In this document: one piece after another, positions 35,518-44,113 of the stretch | Layout: each line of letters opens with the position of its first letter | Numbering within the stretch: position 1 is the first letter of the stretch | From: Pseudoruegeria sp039972875 | GTDB lineage: Bacteria; Pseudomonadota; Alphaproteobacteria; Rhodobacterales; Rhodobacteraceae | DNA length: 64,000 nucleotides | Direction of reading: 5' to 3' | NCBI GenBank assembly: GCA_039972875.1 | Contig: JBDWMA010000024.1 | Location: 86,829 to 150,828, forward strand | The notes under the pieces: generated by a model | What the model saw: the letters and a program-made list of their open reading frames with translations, nothing else | Databases searched by the model: none | What the model was told of the DNA's origin: nothing | Made by a program: the position numbers and the translations under genes

Positions 35518-36180
35518 ATGCGTTACATTAAATGGGGTTTCATCGTTGCCGTACTGTTGACGGTGTTTTCTTTCTTTCATTACACCCTGCCACGCACCAA
35601 TATCGTCTATGTAACCGGCGTCGAAATCAAGCTCGAACAATTCGGAGAGAATTCGATCTTTTGGGCGTCACCTGATACAGGGGCGAGCATTCAGGGTGGA
35701 TTGGTTCAACGCGATATTCGGTTTATCGACACGACCGGATCCAACGGTAAACCTCGTGTGTATCGGAATGAAGACACGGGTTGGGGATGGCCACCTTATT
35801 TTAAGCTCGACAGTTCAAACCTTCAGGCGCAGGCGCGGGATCTGACATCGGGCCGCGACAACCCGCAATGGGTGGCTGTTAAATCATATGGCTGGCGTAG
35901 TGAATTCCTGTCTATCTATCCCAATGCGGTTAGTTTGAAGGCTGTGGATGGTCCAGATGTGCGTATCATCCCTTGGGTGAACATTGTCATTCTCACCCTG
36001 CTGGCAATCCTAGGGTTTTGGGTGTGGCGTATCTTTAAACGTTTCAAAGAACGCCGGATTGATCCCGTTCTGGAAGAGGCCGCCGTCGCCATGGATGAGC
36101 TAGACGATCGCGCGGACGCTGCCGCGACCAAGGCCAAAGGCTTTTTCAGCGGCATTGCCGATCGGTTCTCAAGAAAATAA
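35518..36180 (+). CDS. DUF1523 membrane protein
   Basis: A 220-residue protein with an N-terminal helix (about 5-22), an extracytoplasmic beta-rich domain that includes LPRTNIVYVTGVEIKLEQ and YRNEDTGWGWPPYFKLDSSN, and a second helix at about 158-173 followed by a basic tail. This is the DUF1523 architecture, restricted largely to alphaproteobacteria. Function unknown. GAGGAAAT precedes the ATG. A clear terminator follows its stop. Confidence 0.85.
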   Translation: MRYIKWGFIVAVLLTVFSFFHYTLPRTNIVYVTGVEIKLEQFGENSIFWASPDTGASIQGGLVQRDIRFIDTTGSNGKPRVYRNEDTGWGWPPYFKLDSSNLQAQARDLTSGRDNPQWVAVKSYGWRSEFLSIYPNAVSLKAVDGPDVRIIPWVNIVILTLLAILGFWVWRIFKRFKERRIDPVLEEAAVAMDELDDRADAAATKAKGFFSGIADRFSRK

Positions 36181-36205
36181 TAAGCGTTTTTCTATTGGTG
36201 CAATT

Positions 36206-36247
36206 ATCCCCGCCAGAGGCCCGTATTTGTTGGCAATTGGCGGGGAT
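36206..36247. terminator. Rho-independent terminator between convergent genes
   Basis: A ten-base perfect stem ATCCCCGCCA/TGGCGGGGAT with a 22-base loop, followed on the plus strand by six T residues. It terminates the DUF1523 unit and could also stop transcription from the minus-strand aldehyde dehydrogenase. Confidence 0.8.
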
Positions 36248-36261
36248 TTTTTATATGCGTG

Positions 36262-38610
36262 TTATTCGCCGTATGGCACCCAGATGTTTTTGATTTCGAC
36301 CGATTGTTCCAAAAACTGGCGACCTTCGCCAGTCGGCCCACGCCAGTCAACGGCCTGATCATTACACACCCAAGTGCGTTTGATGTTGCTGGCAGACGCT
36401 TTTTCAATGAGTTCAGATTGACCATGCGAAAACGCCCAAACCGCATCGATGTTCATGTGGCTGGCCAGTGTCGGGGCCAAATCTTGATGCGACCCAGTGA
36501 TGATATTCACCACTCCCGCAGGCACATCAGACGTTTGTAGAACCTGATAGAAATCAGTGGCCACAAGTGGAAAGGGTTGGCTGGCGGCCAACACGCATCG
36601 ATTGCCCATGGCTATCGCAGGCGCCATTAGGGAAATCAGTCCCAGCAGCGGTGCCTCATCGGGGCAGAGAGCGCCTATGACGCCAACGGGTTCTTTCATT
36701 GCCAAGGAAACGCCTCGGATCGGCACGCCATGGGCTTGGCCGTCATATTTGTCTGCCCACGCAGCATAGGTAAACAGGCGAGAGACAGAGCTTTCCACTT
36801 CGGCTTTGCCATTTGATGAGCCTGTCATTGCATCTAAGCGGGCCGCAAATTCGTCCACACGTGCGGATAGGTTTTCGGCAATGTAATACAGGATTTGGGC
36901 CCGCAGATGCCCAGTGGTCTTGGACCATCCCTTGGCCGCGTGAGCCGCTTCAACGGCGTTGCGGATGTCTTTGCGATTGCCCAATCCTGCGTGTCCTAAA
37001 AGCTTGCCTTTGGGGGACCAAATGGCTTTTGAATAACCGCTGTCAGGGCGTGCTTGTTTGCCTCCGATATAGAATTTGGCTGTGCGATCCAACGTGTCCA
37101 CAGTTGCTGATTTAGGAGCGGAAAACGGTGCAATTGGTGTCAACGCTTTGGGCTTTGCGATGGGTTTTGAGTAGGCGGTTAGTCCTTCCCAACCGCCTTC
37201 GCGGCCAAAGCCGCTTTCGCGTACGCCGCCAAATCCGGCTGCGGCGTCAAATAGGTTTGTGGCATTGATCCAAACTATACCAGATACCAACTTTGGCGCA
37301 ATATCAAGCGCGAGATTGACGTTCTCTGTCCAGACTGAAGCCGCTAATCCATAACGTGTGTTGTTTGCGATGTCGACAGCTTCTGATGGGGTGCGGAATG
37401 TTGTTGCCGCCAGTACGGGGCCAAAAATCTCTTCTTGCATCAAGGTAGAGGCCGGATGCAGCCCAGTGATTAGGGTCGGGGGGTAAAAACAACCGTTTTC
37501 TGGGAGTGGCGTATTTGCGCGGTAGATGGTGCCTTCATCCGAAGCACCATCAACCAATTGCGTGATGGTTTGCAATTGCACCGGGTCAACGAGCGCGCCG
37601 ACATCGATGCATTTGTCCAGCGGGTTGCCAATACGCAACCCATCCATACGAGCACGGAGTTTGGTGTAAAATTGCTCAGCGATACCCTCTTGGACCAACA
37701 GACGAGAGCCTGCACAACAGACCTGCCCTTGGTTGAACCAAATAGCGTCGACCAGCCCTTCGATGGCGCTGTCGATATCAGCGTCATCAAACACAATATA
37801 GGGAGATTTCCCCCCCAGTTCGAGTGTGAGCGCCTTGCCTGATCCAGCAGTTGCCTCTCGGATGCGGCGTCCGACGGAAGTTGACCCAGTAAAGGCAATC
37901 TTGTCGATCCCGGTATGGTTGGTGATCATTTCGCCCACCGCGCCATCCCCGGTTACGATGTTAACAACCCCTTTAGGCAGGCCTGCCTCTTGGCAGATTT
38001 GGGCGAACAAAAGCGCGGTCAGGGATGTGTATTCTGCTGGTTTTAACACGACAGTATTCCCCATTGCGATTGCTGGGGCGATTTTCCATGCCAGCATTAG
38101 CAACGGAAAATTCCAAGGGATGATCTGACCGCATACGCCCAAAGCGTCACGATCTGGCATTTCGGTATCGGCCAGTTGAGCCATGCCTGCGTGGTAGTAG
38201 AAATGCCGCACAACCAACGGGATGTCGATGTCGCGGCTTTCACGGATCGGTTTGCCGTTGTCCATGGATTCTAGCACCGAAAACAACCGGCTGTGTTTTT
38301 GCACGAGGCGGGCCAATGCATATAAGCATTTTGCGCGGCTGTGACCGGGCAAGGACGCCAATTTTGGCTGTGCTTTCCGGGCCGCTTTAACTGCGGCATT
38401 CACATCGGCCTGCGTGGCCTGAGACAGAGTCGCCAGGACGTTGCCATTTGCAGGGTTGCGGCTTTCAAAGCCTTCGCCTGCTTCGGTAAATGCGCCATCT
38501 ATGAAATGACCAAAACGGTCTCCTTGATCTACCAGCCAAGCGAGGGCCTCGGCGGCGCTTTCGGGGGCATCACCATATTCCATGGAGTTAAAGATATCCT
38601 GTACAGTCAT
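36262..38610 (-). CDS. ALDH16-type double-domain aldehyde dehydrogenase
   Basis: A 782-residue protein with a complete aldehyde dehydrogenase domain at about 30-500 and a second, shorter ALDH-like domain from about 515 to 782. Domain 1 has the catalytic cysteine in NQGQVCCAGSRLL and the general base in LELGGKSPY; domain 2 (YIGGKQARPDSGYSK onward) keeps the fold but shows no catalytic-Cys motif. This two-domain layout with an active first half fits bacterial ALDH16. It sits five bases after deoC, and acetaldehyde made by deoxyribose-phosphate aldolase is a plausible substrate. Confidence 0.9.
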   Translation of the reverse strand: MTVQDIFNSMEYGDAPESAAEALAWLVDQGDRFGHFIDGAFTEAGEGFESRNPANGNVLATLSQATQADVNAAVKAARKAQPKLASLPGHSRAKCLYALARLVQKHSRLFSVLESMDNGKPIRESRDIDIPLVVRHFYYHAGMAQLADTEMPDRDALGVCGQIIPWNFPLLMLAWKIAPAIAMGNTVVLKPAEYTSLTALLFAQICQEAGLPKGVVNIVTGDGAVGEMITNHTGIDKIAFTGSTSVGRRIREATAGSGKALTLELGGKSPYIVFDDADIDSAIEGLVDAIWFNQGQVCCAGSRLLVQEGIAEQFYTKLRARMDGLRIGNPLDKCIDVGALVDPVQLQTITQLVDGASDEGTIYRANTPLPENGCFYPPTLITGLHPASTLMQEEIFGPVLAATTFRTPSEAVDIANNTRYGLAASVWTENVNLALDIAPKLVSGIVWINATNLFDAAAGFGGVRESGFGREGGWEGLTAYSKPIAKPKALTPIAPFSAPKSATVDTLDRTAKFYIGGKQARPDSGYSKAIWSPKGKLLGHAGLGNRKDIRNAVEAAHAAKGWSKTTGHLRAQILYYIAENLSARVDEFAARLDAMTGSSNGKAEVESSVSRLFTYAAWADKYDGQAHGVPIRGVSLAMKEPVGVIGALCPDEAPLLGLISLMAPAIAMGNRCVLAASQPFPLVATDFYQVLQTSDVPAGVVNIITGSHQDLAPTLASHMNIDAVWAFSHGQSELIEKASASNIKRTWVCNDQAVDWRGPTGEGRQFLEQSVEIKNIWVPYGE

Positions 38611-38615
38611 GACAA

Positions 38616-39620
38616 TTATCCCATCGGGTGGCGGTAACCGGCAGAATAGGCACCGGTGACGTGGTGTTCGAGTTGGCGTTCAATGTCCCCAAGCAGGGAC
38701 GACGCGCCAAAGCGGAAAAGGTCGGGTTGCAGCCAACGGTCCCCTAATTCGTCTTTGATCAAAGACAAGTAGGTGATCGCGTCTTTTGCTTTGGAAATGC
38801 CGCCCGCAGGTTTGTATCCGACCCGGTAACCGGTGCGCGCATGGTAATCTCTGATCGTTCGGATCATCACCAAACTGACGGGCAGAGTAGCATTGACGCT
38901 TTCTTTGCCGGTTGAGGTTTTTATGAAATCGGCCCCAGCCATCATGCACACAAGAGAGGCTCGCGCGACATTGCGCAAAGAGCCCAGTTCACCCGTTGCC
39001 AAGATAGCTTTGATATGGGCATCGCCGCAGGCCTCTCGGAAGGTTTTCATTTCGTCAAACAATGCCTGCCAATTGCCCTGAAGCACATGACGACGGCTGA
39101 TCACGATATCGATTTCAGCGGCACCGGCTTTGACGCTCTCTCCAATTTCTGCAACGCGGAGCGGCAAGGGGGAGAGGCCTGCCGGAAAACCGGTGGAAAC
39201 AGCCGCAACTGGAATGCCGGAACCTTGAAGTGCTGTGACCGCCGTATCGATCATATCATGATAGACGCAGATCGCACCGGTGGTGATAGGTGGCATACCC
39301 AGCGCGCCCAAAATTTCCGGGCGGACCGGTTGACGGGCCTTTGCGCAAAGGCGGCGAACGCGGCCTTCGGTGTCATCCCCGGATAGCGTCGTCAGATCGA
39401 TTAAAGTGATTGCCTTGAGCAACCAAGCGGCTTGATGATCTTTCTTTAAAGACCGACGACCAGGGAGGGTTTTTGCTCGGCGCTCAATGGCTGAGGTGTT
39501 GGCTTGTGCCAAACGCACCCAGTTCAGATCCAGCGCCATGCCGGGATTACGCGGTTCCTGCACCTGTGGCAGCTGGGCGCTACGGGTGAGGCTTGCGGTG
39601 GTGTCGGTTGTCGTTTGCAA
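38616..39620 (-). CDS. deoC: Deoxyribose-phosphate aldolase
   Basis: Cleaves 2-deoxyribose-5-phosphate to glyceraldehyde-3-phosphate and acetaldehyde. The 334-residue protein is DeoC-like throughout, with LIDLTTLSGDD at the start of the barrel, EIDIVISRRHVL, the ATGELGS strand, the Schiff-base lysine in ADFIKTSTGKESVNA and the GYKPAGGISKAKDA phosphate motif. It belongs to the longer eukaryote-like DeoC subfamily. The start is TTG at 39620, supported by AAGGG seven bases upstream; an ATG at 39539 would cut a poorly conserved N-terminus. Confidence 0.94.
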   Translation of the reverse strand: MQTTTDTTASLTRSAQLPQVQEPRNPGMALDLNWVRLAQANTSAIERRAKTLPGRRSLKKDHQAAWLLKAITLIDLTTLSGDDTEGRVRRLCAKARQPVRPEILGALGMPPITTGAICVYHDMIDTAVTALQGSGIPVAAVSTGFPAGLSPLPLRVAEIGESVKAGAAEIDIVISRRHVLQGNWQALFDEMKTFREACGDAHIKAILATGELGSLRNVARASLVCMMAGADFIKTSTGKESVNATLPVSLVMIRTIRDYHARTGYRVGYKPAGGISKAKDAITYLSLIKDELGDRWLQPDLFRFGASSLLGDIERQLEHHVTGAYSAGYRHPMG

Positions 39621-39828
39621 TGCAGTGCCCTTTCGGATCTATGCCCCAAGTGGACATATTCAGCGTCTCATGGCCACTGGCCTATTGCAAGTTTGACCAT
39701 TTGGTCAAGAGTGACGCCGGGGAGATTTGGGTTTGCCTTGTGTCTTGCGCCACAAAGGCGCTGGCCGTCGCCCCGTTGGGGCCGACGGAGGAGCTGAAAT
39801 CGCATATTTTCGCAGCAAAGGAGCAAAG

Positions 39829-39845
39829 GCGATAGACCCTATCGC
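39829..39845. promoter_or_regulatory. Hairpin upstream of aroA
   Basis: A perfect seven-base stem GCGATAG/CTATCGC with a three-base loop lies 47 bases before the aroA start, extended after a bulge by AGGA/TCCT. No T-tract follows, so it is not a standard terminator. It could shape the aroA leader. Confidence 0.4.
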
Positions 39846-39892
39846 TCCTGTGCGGTATCAGGCGTCAAAATTTTCGAAAGGAACGATCTCAC

Positions 39893-41245
39893 ATGTCCAG
39901 CCATGGTACCCCTCTGCCAATGACATCTCGCAAATGCGGTCCTTTGACCGGTGAGGCCCATGTTCCGGGGGATAAATCTATCTCCCATAGATCGTTGATC
40001 TTAGGGGCGATGGCGGTGGGTGAAACCCATATCACCGGTTTGCTTGAGGGTGAAGATGTGTTGGACACCGCCAAGGCAATGCGGGCTTTTGGGGCTGATG
40101 TGATTGAACATGGCAACGGTGAGTGGTCCGTGCATGGGGTTGGTGTTGGCGGTTTTGCCGAGCCTGAGAATGTTATCGATTGCGGGAATTCCGGTACAGG
40201 TGTGCGATTGATCATGGGTGCCATGGCCACCACCGATATTTCGGTGACGTTTACCGGGGATGCATCCTTGAATGGTCGCCCGATGGCGCGTGTTACGGAC
40301 CCAATCGGATTGTTCGGGGCGCAGTCCTATGGGCGCAGTGGAGGCAGATTGCCTATGACCATTGTAGGCGCGGCCGCCTCGGTTCCAGTGGAATATGCGA
40401 CGCCAATGCCATCAGCTCAGGTGAAATCTGCTGTGCTTTTGGCGGGGTTGAACGCGCCGGGTCAAACGGTTGTTATCGAAAAAGAGGCGACTCGAGATCA
40501 TACCGAACGCATGTTGGCGGGTTTTGGGGCCGAGATCACTGTCGAAGAGATTCCCGAAGGTCATAAGATTACGCTAACGGGTCAGCCAGAGCTTAAACCG
40601 CAAACGATTGTGGTCCCACGCGATCCTTCTTCTGCGGCATTTCCTGTGTGTGCGGCCTTAATCGTTGAAGGGTCTGACGTGTTGGTGCCCAATATTGGGC
40701 TGAATCCAACGCGAGCGGGTTTGTTCACCACGTTACGGGAAATGGGTGCAGATCTGACGTATGAAAACATGCGCGAAGAGGGGGGGGAGCCGGTTGCCGA
40801 TCTGCGTGCAAAGTTTTCACCCAATTTAAAAGGTATCGAAGTCGATCCAACGCGTGCGGCCAGCATGATTGATGAATATCCAGTTTTGTCTGTGGTGGCG
40901 TCTTTCGCCGAAGGCGAAACCGTTATGCGTGGTGTCAAAGAGCTGCGGGTGAAAGAAAGCGATAGAATTGATGCGATGGCCAAGGGTCTGCGTGGCAATG
41001 GGGTTGACGTTGATGAGGGCGATGATTGGTGGATCGTTAAAGGCCGAGGCCATGGCAATGTAGCTGGGGGTGCTGAGGTTGACACAGTATTGGATCACCG
41101 CATCGCGATGAGCTTTGCGATCCTTGGAATGGCCAGCGAAAAGCCCGTTCGATTGAATGATGGTGGACCGATTGCGACGTCTTTCCCGATTTTTGAGGGT
41201 CTGATGGCCAAATTAGGTGCCCGGATCGAGCGTAACAACGGATGA
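39893..41245 (+). CDS. aroA: 3-phosphoshikimate 1-carboxyvinyltransferase (EPSP synthase)
   Basis: Joins phosphoenolpyruvate to shikimate-3-phosphate in aromatic amino-acid synthesis. The 450-residue protein has VPGDKSISHRSLILGAMAVG, LLEGEDVLDTAKAMRAFGA, ASLNGRPMARV, MPSAQVKSAVLLAGLN and RVKESDRIDAMAKGL, with class II-type features such as RDHTERML. The PEP-loop reads DCGNSGTGVRL, carrying glycine where the CP4 enzyme has the alanine linked to glyphosate tolerance. The ATG at 39893 is used; cmk starts at the overlapping ATGA of the stop. Confidence 0.97.
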   Translation: MSSHGTPLPMTSRKCGPLTGEAHVPGDKSISHRSLILGAMAVGETHITGLLEGEDVLDTAKAMRAFGADVIEHGNGEWSVHGVGVGGFAEPENVIDCGNSGTGVRLIMGAMATTDISVTFTGDASLNGRPMARVTDPIGLFGAQSYGRSGGRLPMTIVGAAASVPVEYATPMPSAQVKSAVLLAGLNAPGQTVVIEKEATRDHTERMLAGFGAEITVEEIPEGHKITLTGQPELKPQTIVVPRDPSSAAFPVCAALIVEGSDVLVPNIGLNPTRAGLFTTLREMGADLTYENMREEGGEPVADLRAKFSPNLKGIEVDPTRAASMIDEYPVLSVVASFAEGETVMRGVKELRVKESDRIDAMAKGLRGNGVDVDEGDDWWIVKGRGHGNVAGGAEVDTVLDHRIAMSFAILGMASEKPVRLNDGGPIATSFPIFEGLMAKLGARIERNNG

Positions 41246-41856
41246 AATTCACGGTTGCTATCGATGGGCCGGCTGCGGCGGGTAAAGGGACGATCTCTAA
41301 GGCTGTTGCGGCGCATTTTGGCTTTGCCCATTTGGACACTGGATTGTTGTACCGGGCGACCGGTCGGCGCGTTCTGGCCAGAGAGGATCCGATTGCGGCC
41401 GCACGGGATTTGCAGCCCAAAGATTTGCAACGCGACGACTTGCGGACCACAGAAGTCGCGCAAGCCGCCAGTCAAGTGGCCGCAATCGAAGAAGTTCGCT
41501 CTGCTTTGGTTGATTTCCAGAAACAATTTGCGTGCCGTGAAGGCGGGGCGGTTCTAGATGGGCGCGACATTGGCACGGTGATTTGCCCGGATGCCAACGT
41601 AAAGCTGTTTGTAACCGCTAGCGATACGGTGCGAGCCGAACGTCGCTATCTAGAATTATCGGCCAAACATCAAGATGTGACCCGCGCACAAGTGTTGGCG
41701 GATGTGCGTGAACGTGACGCCAGAGACGCGGCCCGAGATGCCGCGCCGATGGTGGCCGCAGATGATGCGTTGCGGGTGGATACATCCGAATTGTCGATTG
41801 ATGAGGCCGTGGCCCAGGCTGTTGTGGCGGTGAATCGGGTTTTGGGTAGGTTTTAG
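41242..41856 (+). CDS. cmk: Cytidylate kinase
   Basis: Phosphorylates CMP and dCMP. The 204-residue protein begins with the P-loop AIDGPAAAGKGTISKAVA and has LDTGLLYRATG, DGRDIGTVICPDANVKLFV and the lid region ERDARDAARDAAPM. Coupled to aroA by a four-base overlap. In related genomes rpsA normally follows cmk; here three other genes and a strand switch intervene. The stop overlaps the convergent NmrA-like gene by four bases. Confidence 0.97.
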   Translation: MKFTVAIDGPAAAGKGTISKAVAAHFGFAHLDTGLLYRATGRRVLAREDPIAAARDLQPKDLQRDDLRTTEVAQAASQVAAIEEVRSALVDFQKQFACREGGAVLDGRDIGTVICPDANVKLFVTASDTVRAERRYLELSAKHQDVTRAQVLADVRERDARDAARDAAPMVAADDALRVDTSELSIDEAVAQAVVAVNRVLGRF

Positions 41857-42485
41857 GAAACCGGCGCTGAAACTCCGTATACTTGGAAGCCAGTACTGGG
41901 AGTATGGACCCGGTCGATAAGGAAATGGGCAAGAGATAAGCGCGAAACGGTTGAGCCATTCTTCGGCAATATCCCCTGTTCCGCGCGATATGTTGTGTCA
42001 CTCGCGTCGGTCAGAAAGCCACATCGCGCGACATCTACGGTAAGTTTTGCGGTGCTCAATCTATTTTCCATTCGGGTTGCGCTTTGAACGATGTTGCGCA
42101 CAATGGCGATAAGGGCTTTGTCGAAAAGGCGCTGTGGGGGAAACAGTAGCGCACTCGATGTGACGACAATTTTTTCCAGACCCGTGTTGCCTGCGGCTTC
42201 GGCAATCGCATCAGCTGATTTCCAATAGATGGCTGTGGCAATCTTTGTGGGCATGCGACCTCCAAGTGTCGAAATGACTGCGTCTTGATCTTGGAATACG
42301 TTGGATAGAAATTGTGGATCACATGGGTCACCAATCTCGACGCGGAGGTTTTCATGCTCGATTGCGGGGCGCTTTGCGTCTGACCTAGTGATCGCAGTGA
42401 CAGTCTCTCCTCTGTCGATAGCGTTTCGCACGACATGCTGCCCTGTTCGACCATTCGCACCTAGAACTACAAGTTTCACATTCAT
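41853..42485 (-). CDS. NAD(P)-binding NmrA-like/atypical SDR protein
   Basis: A 210-residue Rossmann-fold protein with the nucleotide-binding loop LVVLGANGRTGQHVVRNAI and an arginine after the second strand (ITRSDAKRP), indicating NADP preference. VVTSSALLF replaces the usual catalytic Tyr-x-x-x-Lys, so it is an atypical SDR or NmrA-like protein, resembling biliverdin reductase B and NAD(P)H-binding quinone-oxidoreductase-like proteins. The ATG at 42485 follows GGGAG. An upstream frame extension to 42563 is not needed. Likely an insertion between cmk and rpsA. Confidence 0.8.
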   Translation of the reverse strand: MNVKLVVLGANGRTGQHVVRNAIDRGETVTAITRSDAKRPAIEHENLRVEIGDPCDPQFLSNVFQDQDAVISTLGGRMPTKIATAIYWKSADAIAEAAGNTGLEKIVVTSSALLFPPQRLFDKALIAIVRNIVQSATRMENRLSTAKLTVDVARCGFLTDASDTTYRAEQGILPKNGSTVSRLSLAHFLIDRVHTPSTGFQVYGVSAPVS

Positions 42486-42725
42486 TCTCCCAAAGGGATT
42501 TGTGGACTGAACATCCTCAATCCATTTTTGGTGATGTAGGGGCGTGCGCATTTGCAGACCCATGGGATGACATCTTGTTTAGATAGGGTTGAATTGTTGA
42601 TTGAGGAAGTCGTGGCGCAAGTCAACGTCCGGTGGATGATGAATATACGGCAATAATGATCGCCCCAACCCCTATCATTCTTGACCACTTAGCTTAAAGG
42701 AGGGGGACCCAATGGAGAATGAACG

Positions 42726-43238
42726 ATGACAACGTCGCAGACTGTACCAGACCTGATTGAGGACGCACTGGTCAGTGCAAAATTGTTCGAAGATAGAATA
42801 CGGAGCGCGCGCGGAGGTCTGGAGGGGCAGCCTGCGACCGCCGCCCAAAAAGAGGATCAACGCGCTGCATATGTTGCGTTAGAATTGGCTGCGATTGATG
42901 TGTTCACTCTTTTTGAAGCGCGCATGCAGCATCATTTTAAACGGGGCCCATTTTCACGGAAATTGAAAGCTGCGTTGCTAGAGGCGCGCAAAGCAGACCT
43001 CGCAAACAGGATTCATACATATTATTTGGCAATCAACGTGTTAAAGCACGGCACGGGTGCGAGCTATCGGGAGTTGCTCGGGTCTTCGACTCGTTCATTT
43101 CAAGTAAAGCAAGTCGAACGTGGCACGTCGCAAGACGTAGATGCCCCTTCAAGCTATATTGATATTGATGTGCCCGGCTTTTTTGATGGGCTTGCCCAGA
43201 CGCTTCTTGAGGCACATCAATTTTTGGAAAAACGGTAG
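42726..43238 (+). CDS. HEPN-like protein of unknown function (orphan)
   Basis: A 170-residue mainly helical protein. The middle segment LANRIHTYYLAINVLKHGTG ends in N-x-x-K-H-G, reminiscent of the RNxxKH-type motif of HEPN domains, while the C-terminal third is different. No nucleotidyltransferase or antitoxin gene is adjacent, so this is not the usual MNT-HEPN pair. GGAG lies nine bases before the ATG. The assignment to HEPN is a pattern-based guess; otherwise it is a hypothetical protein. Confidence 0.6.
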   Translation: MTTSQTVPDLIEDALVSAKLFEDRIRSARGGLEGQPATAAQKEDQRAAYVALELAAIDVFTLFEARMQHHFKRGPFSRKLKAALLEARKADLANRIHTYYLAINVLKHGTGASYRELLGSSTRSFQVKQVERGTSQDVDAPSSYIDIDVPGFFDGLAQTLLEAHQFLEKR

Positions 43239-43318
43239 TTTTCGGACTCCCAAACCTTTCAAGAAAATCGCAATGCGCAGTCTGTGCTGCGTCCCCAACT
43301 GAGAAAGCCTATCTATTA

Positions 43319-43792
43319 ATGTCTGAATCGAACCTCAAAATTGTGTTGGTGACCCCTGAAATTCCGTACAATACAGGCGCTATTGGACGGACATGTGTGG
43401 CGTTGAATTTAGAGCTGATTTTGATCAAACCTTACGGATTTTCTCTGGATGAAAAATCTGTTCGGCGCGCGGGAACAGATTACTGGCAATATGTTTACCT
43501 AAATGAATATGACAGTTGGGATCATTTTATGGGGGATCGCAAACCGGCTCCCGACGCGTTGTTCTTTTTTGAGGAACATGGGACGCAAACCATCTATGAT
43601 CCTGAATACCCTGAGGATGCCTATTTGGTATTTGGTTGTGAATCCAAAGGCCTGCCTCCAGAGGTTCTAAATGGGAAAGAGGATCGTATTTTTAGTTTGC
43701 CGATGCTTGATAATCGCGTTCGGTCTCTCAACTTGGCAAATGTTGCAACAGCCGTCATTTATCAAGCCATGCGCGGCAAGCTGGGGGGATGA
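43319..43792 (+). CDS. trmL: tRNA (cytidine(34)-2'-O)-methyltransferase
   Basis: A SPOUT-class methyltransferase that 2'-O-methylates the wobble base of some leucine tRNAs. The 157-residue protein has IVLVTPEIPYNTGAIGRTC, the YLVFGCESKGLPPEVL region and the knot motif IFSLPMLDNRVRSLNLANV, which places it in the TrmL/YibK subgroup. The ATG at 43319 lacks a strong ribosome binding site. It stands alone on the plus strand ahead of the rpsA promoter. Confidence 0.92.
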   Translation: MSESNLKIVLVTPEIPYNTGAIGRTCVALNLELILIKPYGFSLDEKSVRRAGTDYWQYVYLNEYDSWDHFMGDRKPAPDALFFFEEHGTQTIYDPEYPEDAYLVFGCESKGLPPEVLNGKEDRIFSLPMLDNRVRSLNLANVATAVIYQAMRGKLGG

Positions 43793-43867
43793 ACACCCAC
43801 AATGAGTCATAGGGGCTTTGACAGGTTGATTCAGTGTGCCGCGATGGCCCAAACCAGCCCAATCCCC

Positions 43868-43896
43868 TTGCTATCCAGAGATCTGCGCTCTATATA
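43868..43896 (+). promoter_or_regulatory. Housekeeping-type promoter for rpsA
   Basis: TTGCTA at 43868-43873 and TATATA at 43891-43896 are separated by 17 bases, a close fit to a sigma-70 promoter. It would give a leader of about 210 bases before the rpsA ATG. The rest of the 321-base gap after trmL holds no gene I can see. Confidence 0.55.
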
Positions 43897-44113
43897 GCCG
43901 CCTGTCGACAAGGCGAAATTGCTGCGACTCAAAGGTTATGGGCAGGGCTGAAGATACTCTTCGGCCTGTTTTTGTGTTTGGCCCTTCTCGTTTTGCGGGA
44001 ATCTGTATTGCATCATCGCTGCCCTGTGAAAGGGGCGACCAACTGAAACCCAAAGACCGGCGGAAACAACCGCATGGCCCGTTAAAGCACTATGTAAAGG
44101 AAACTGAGACCAC

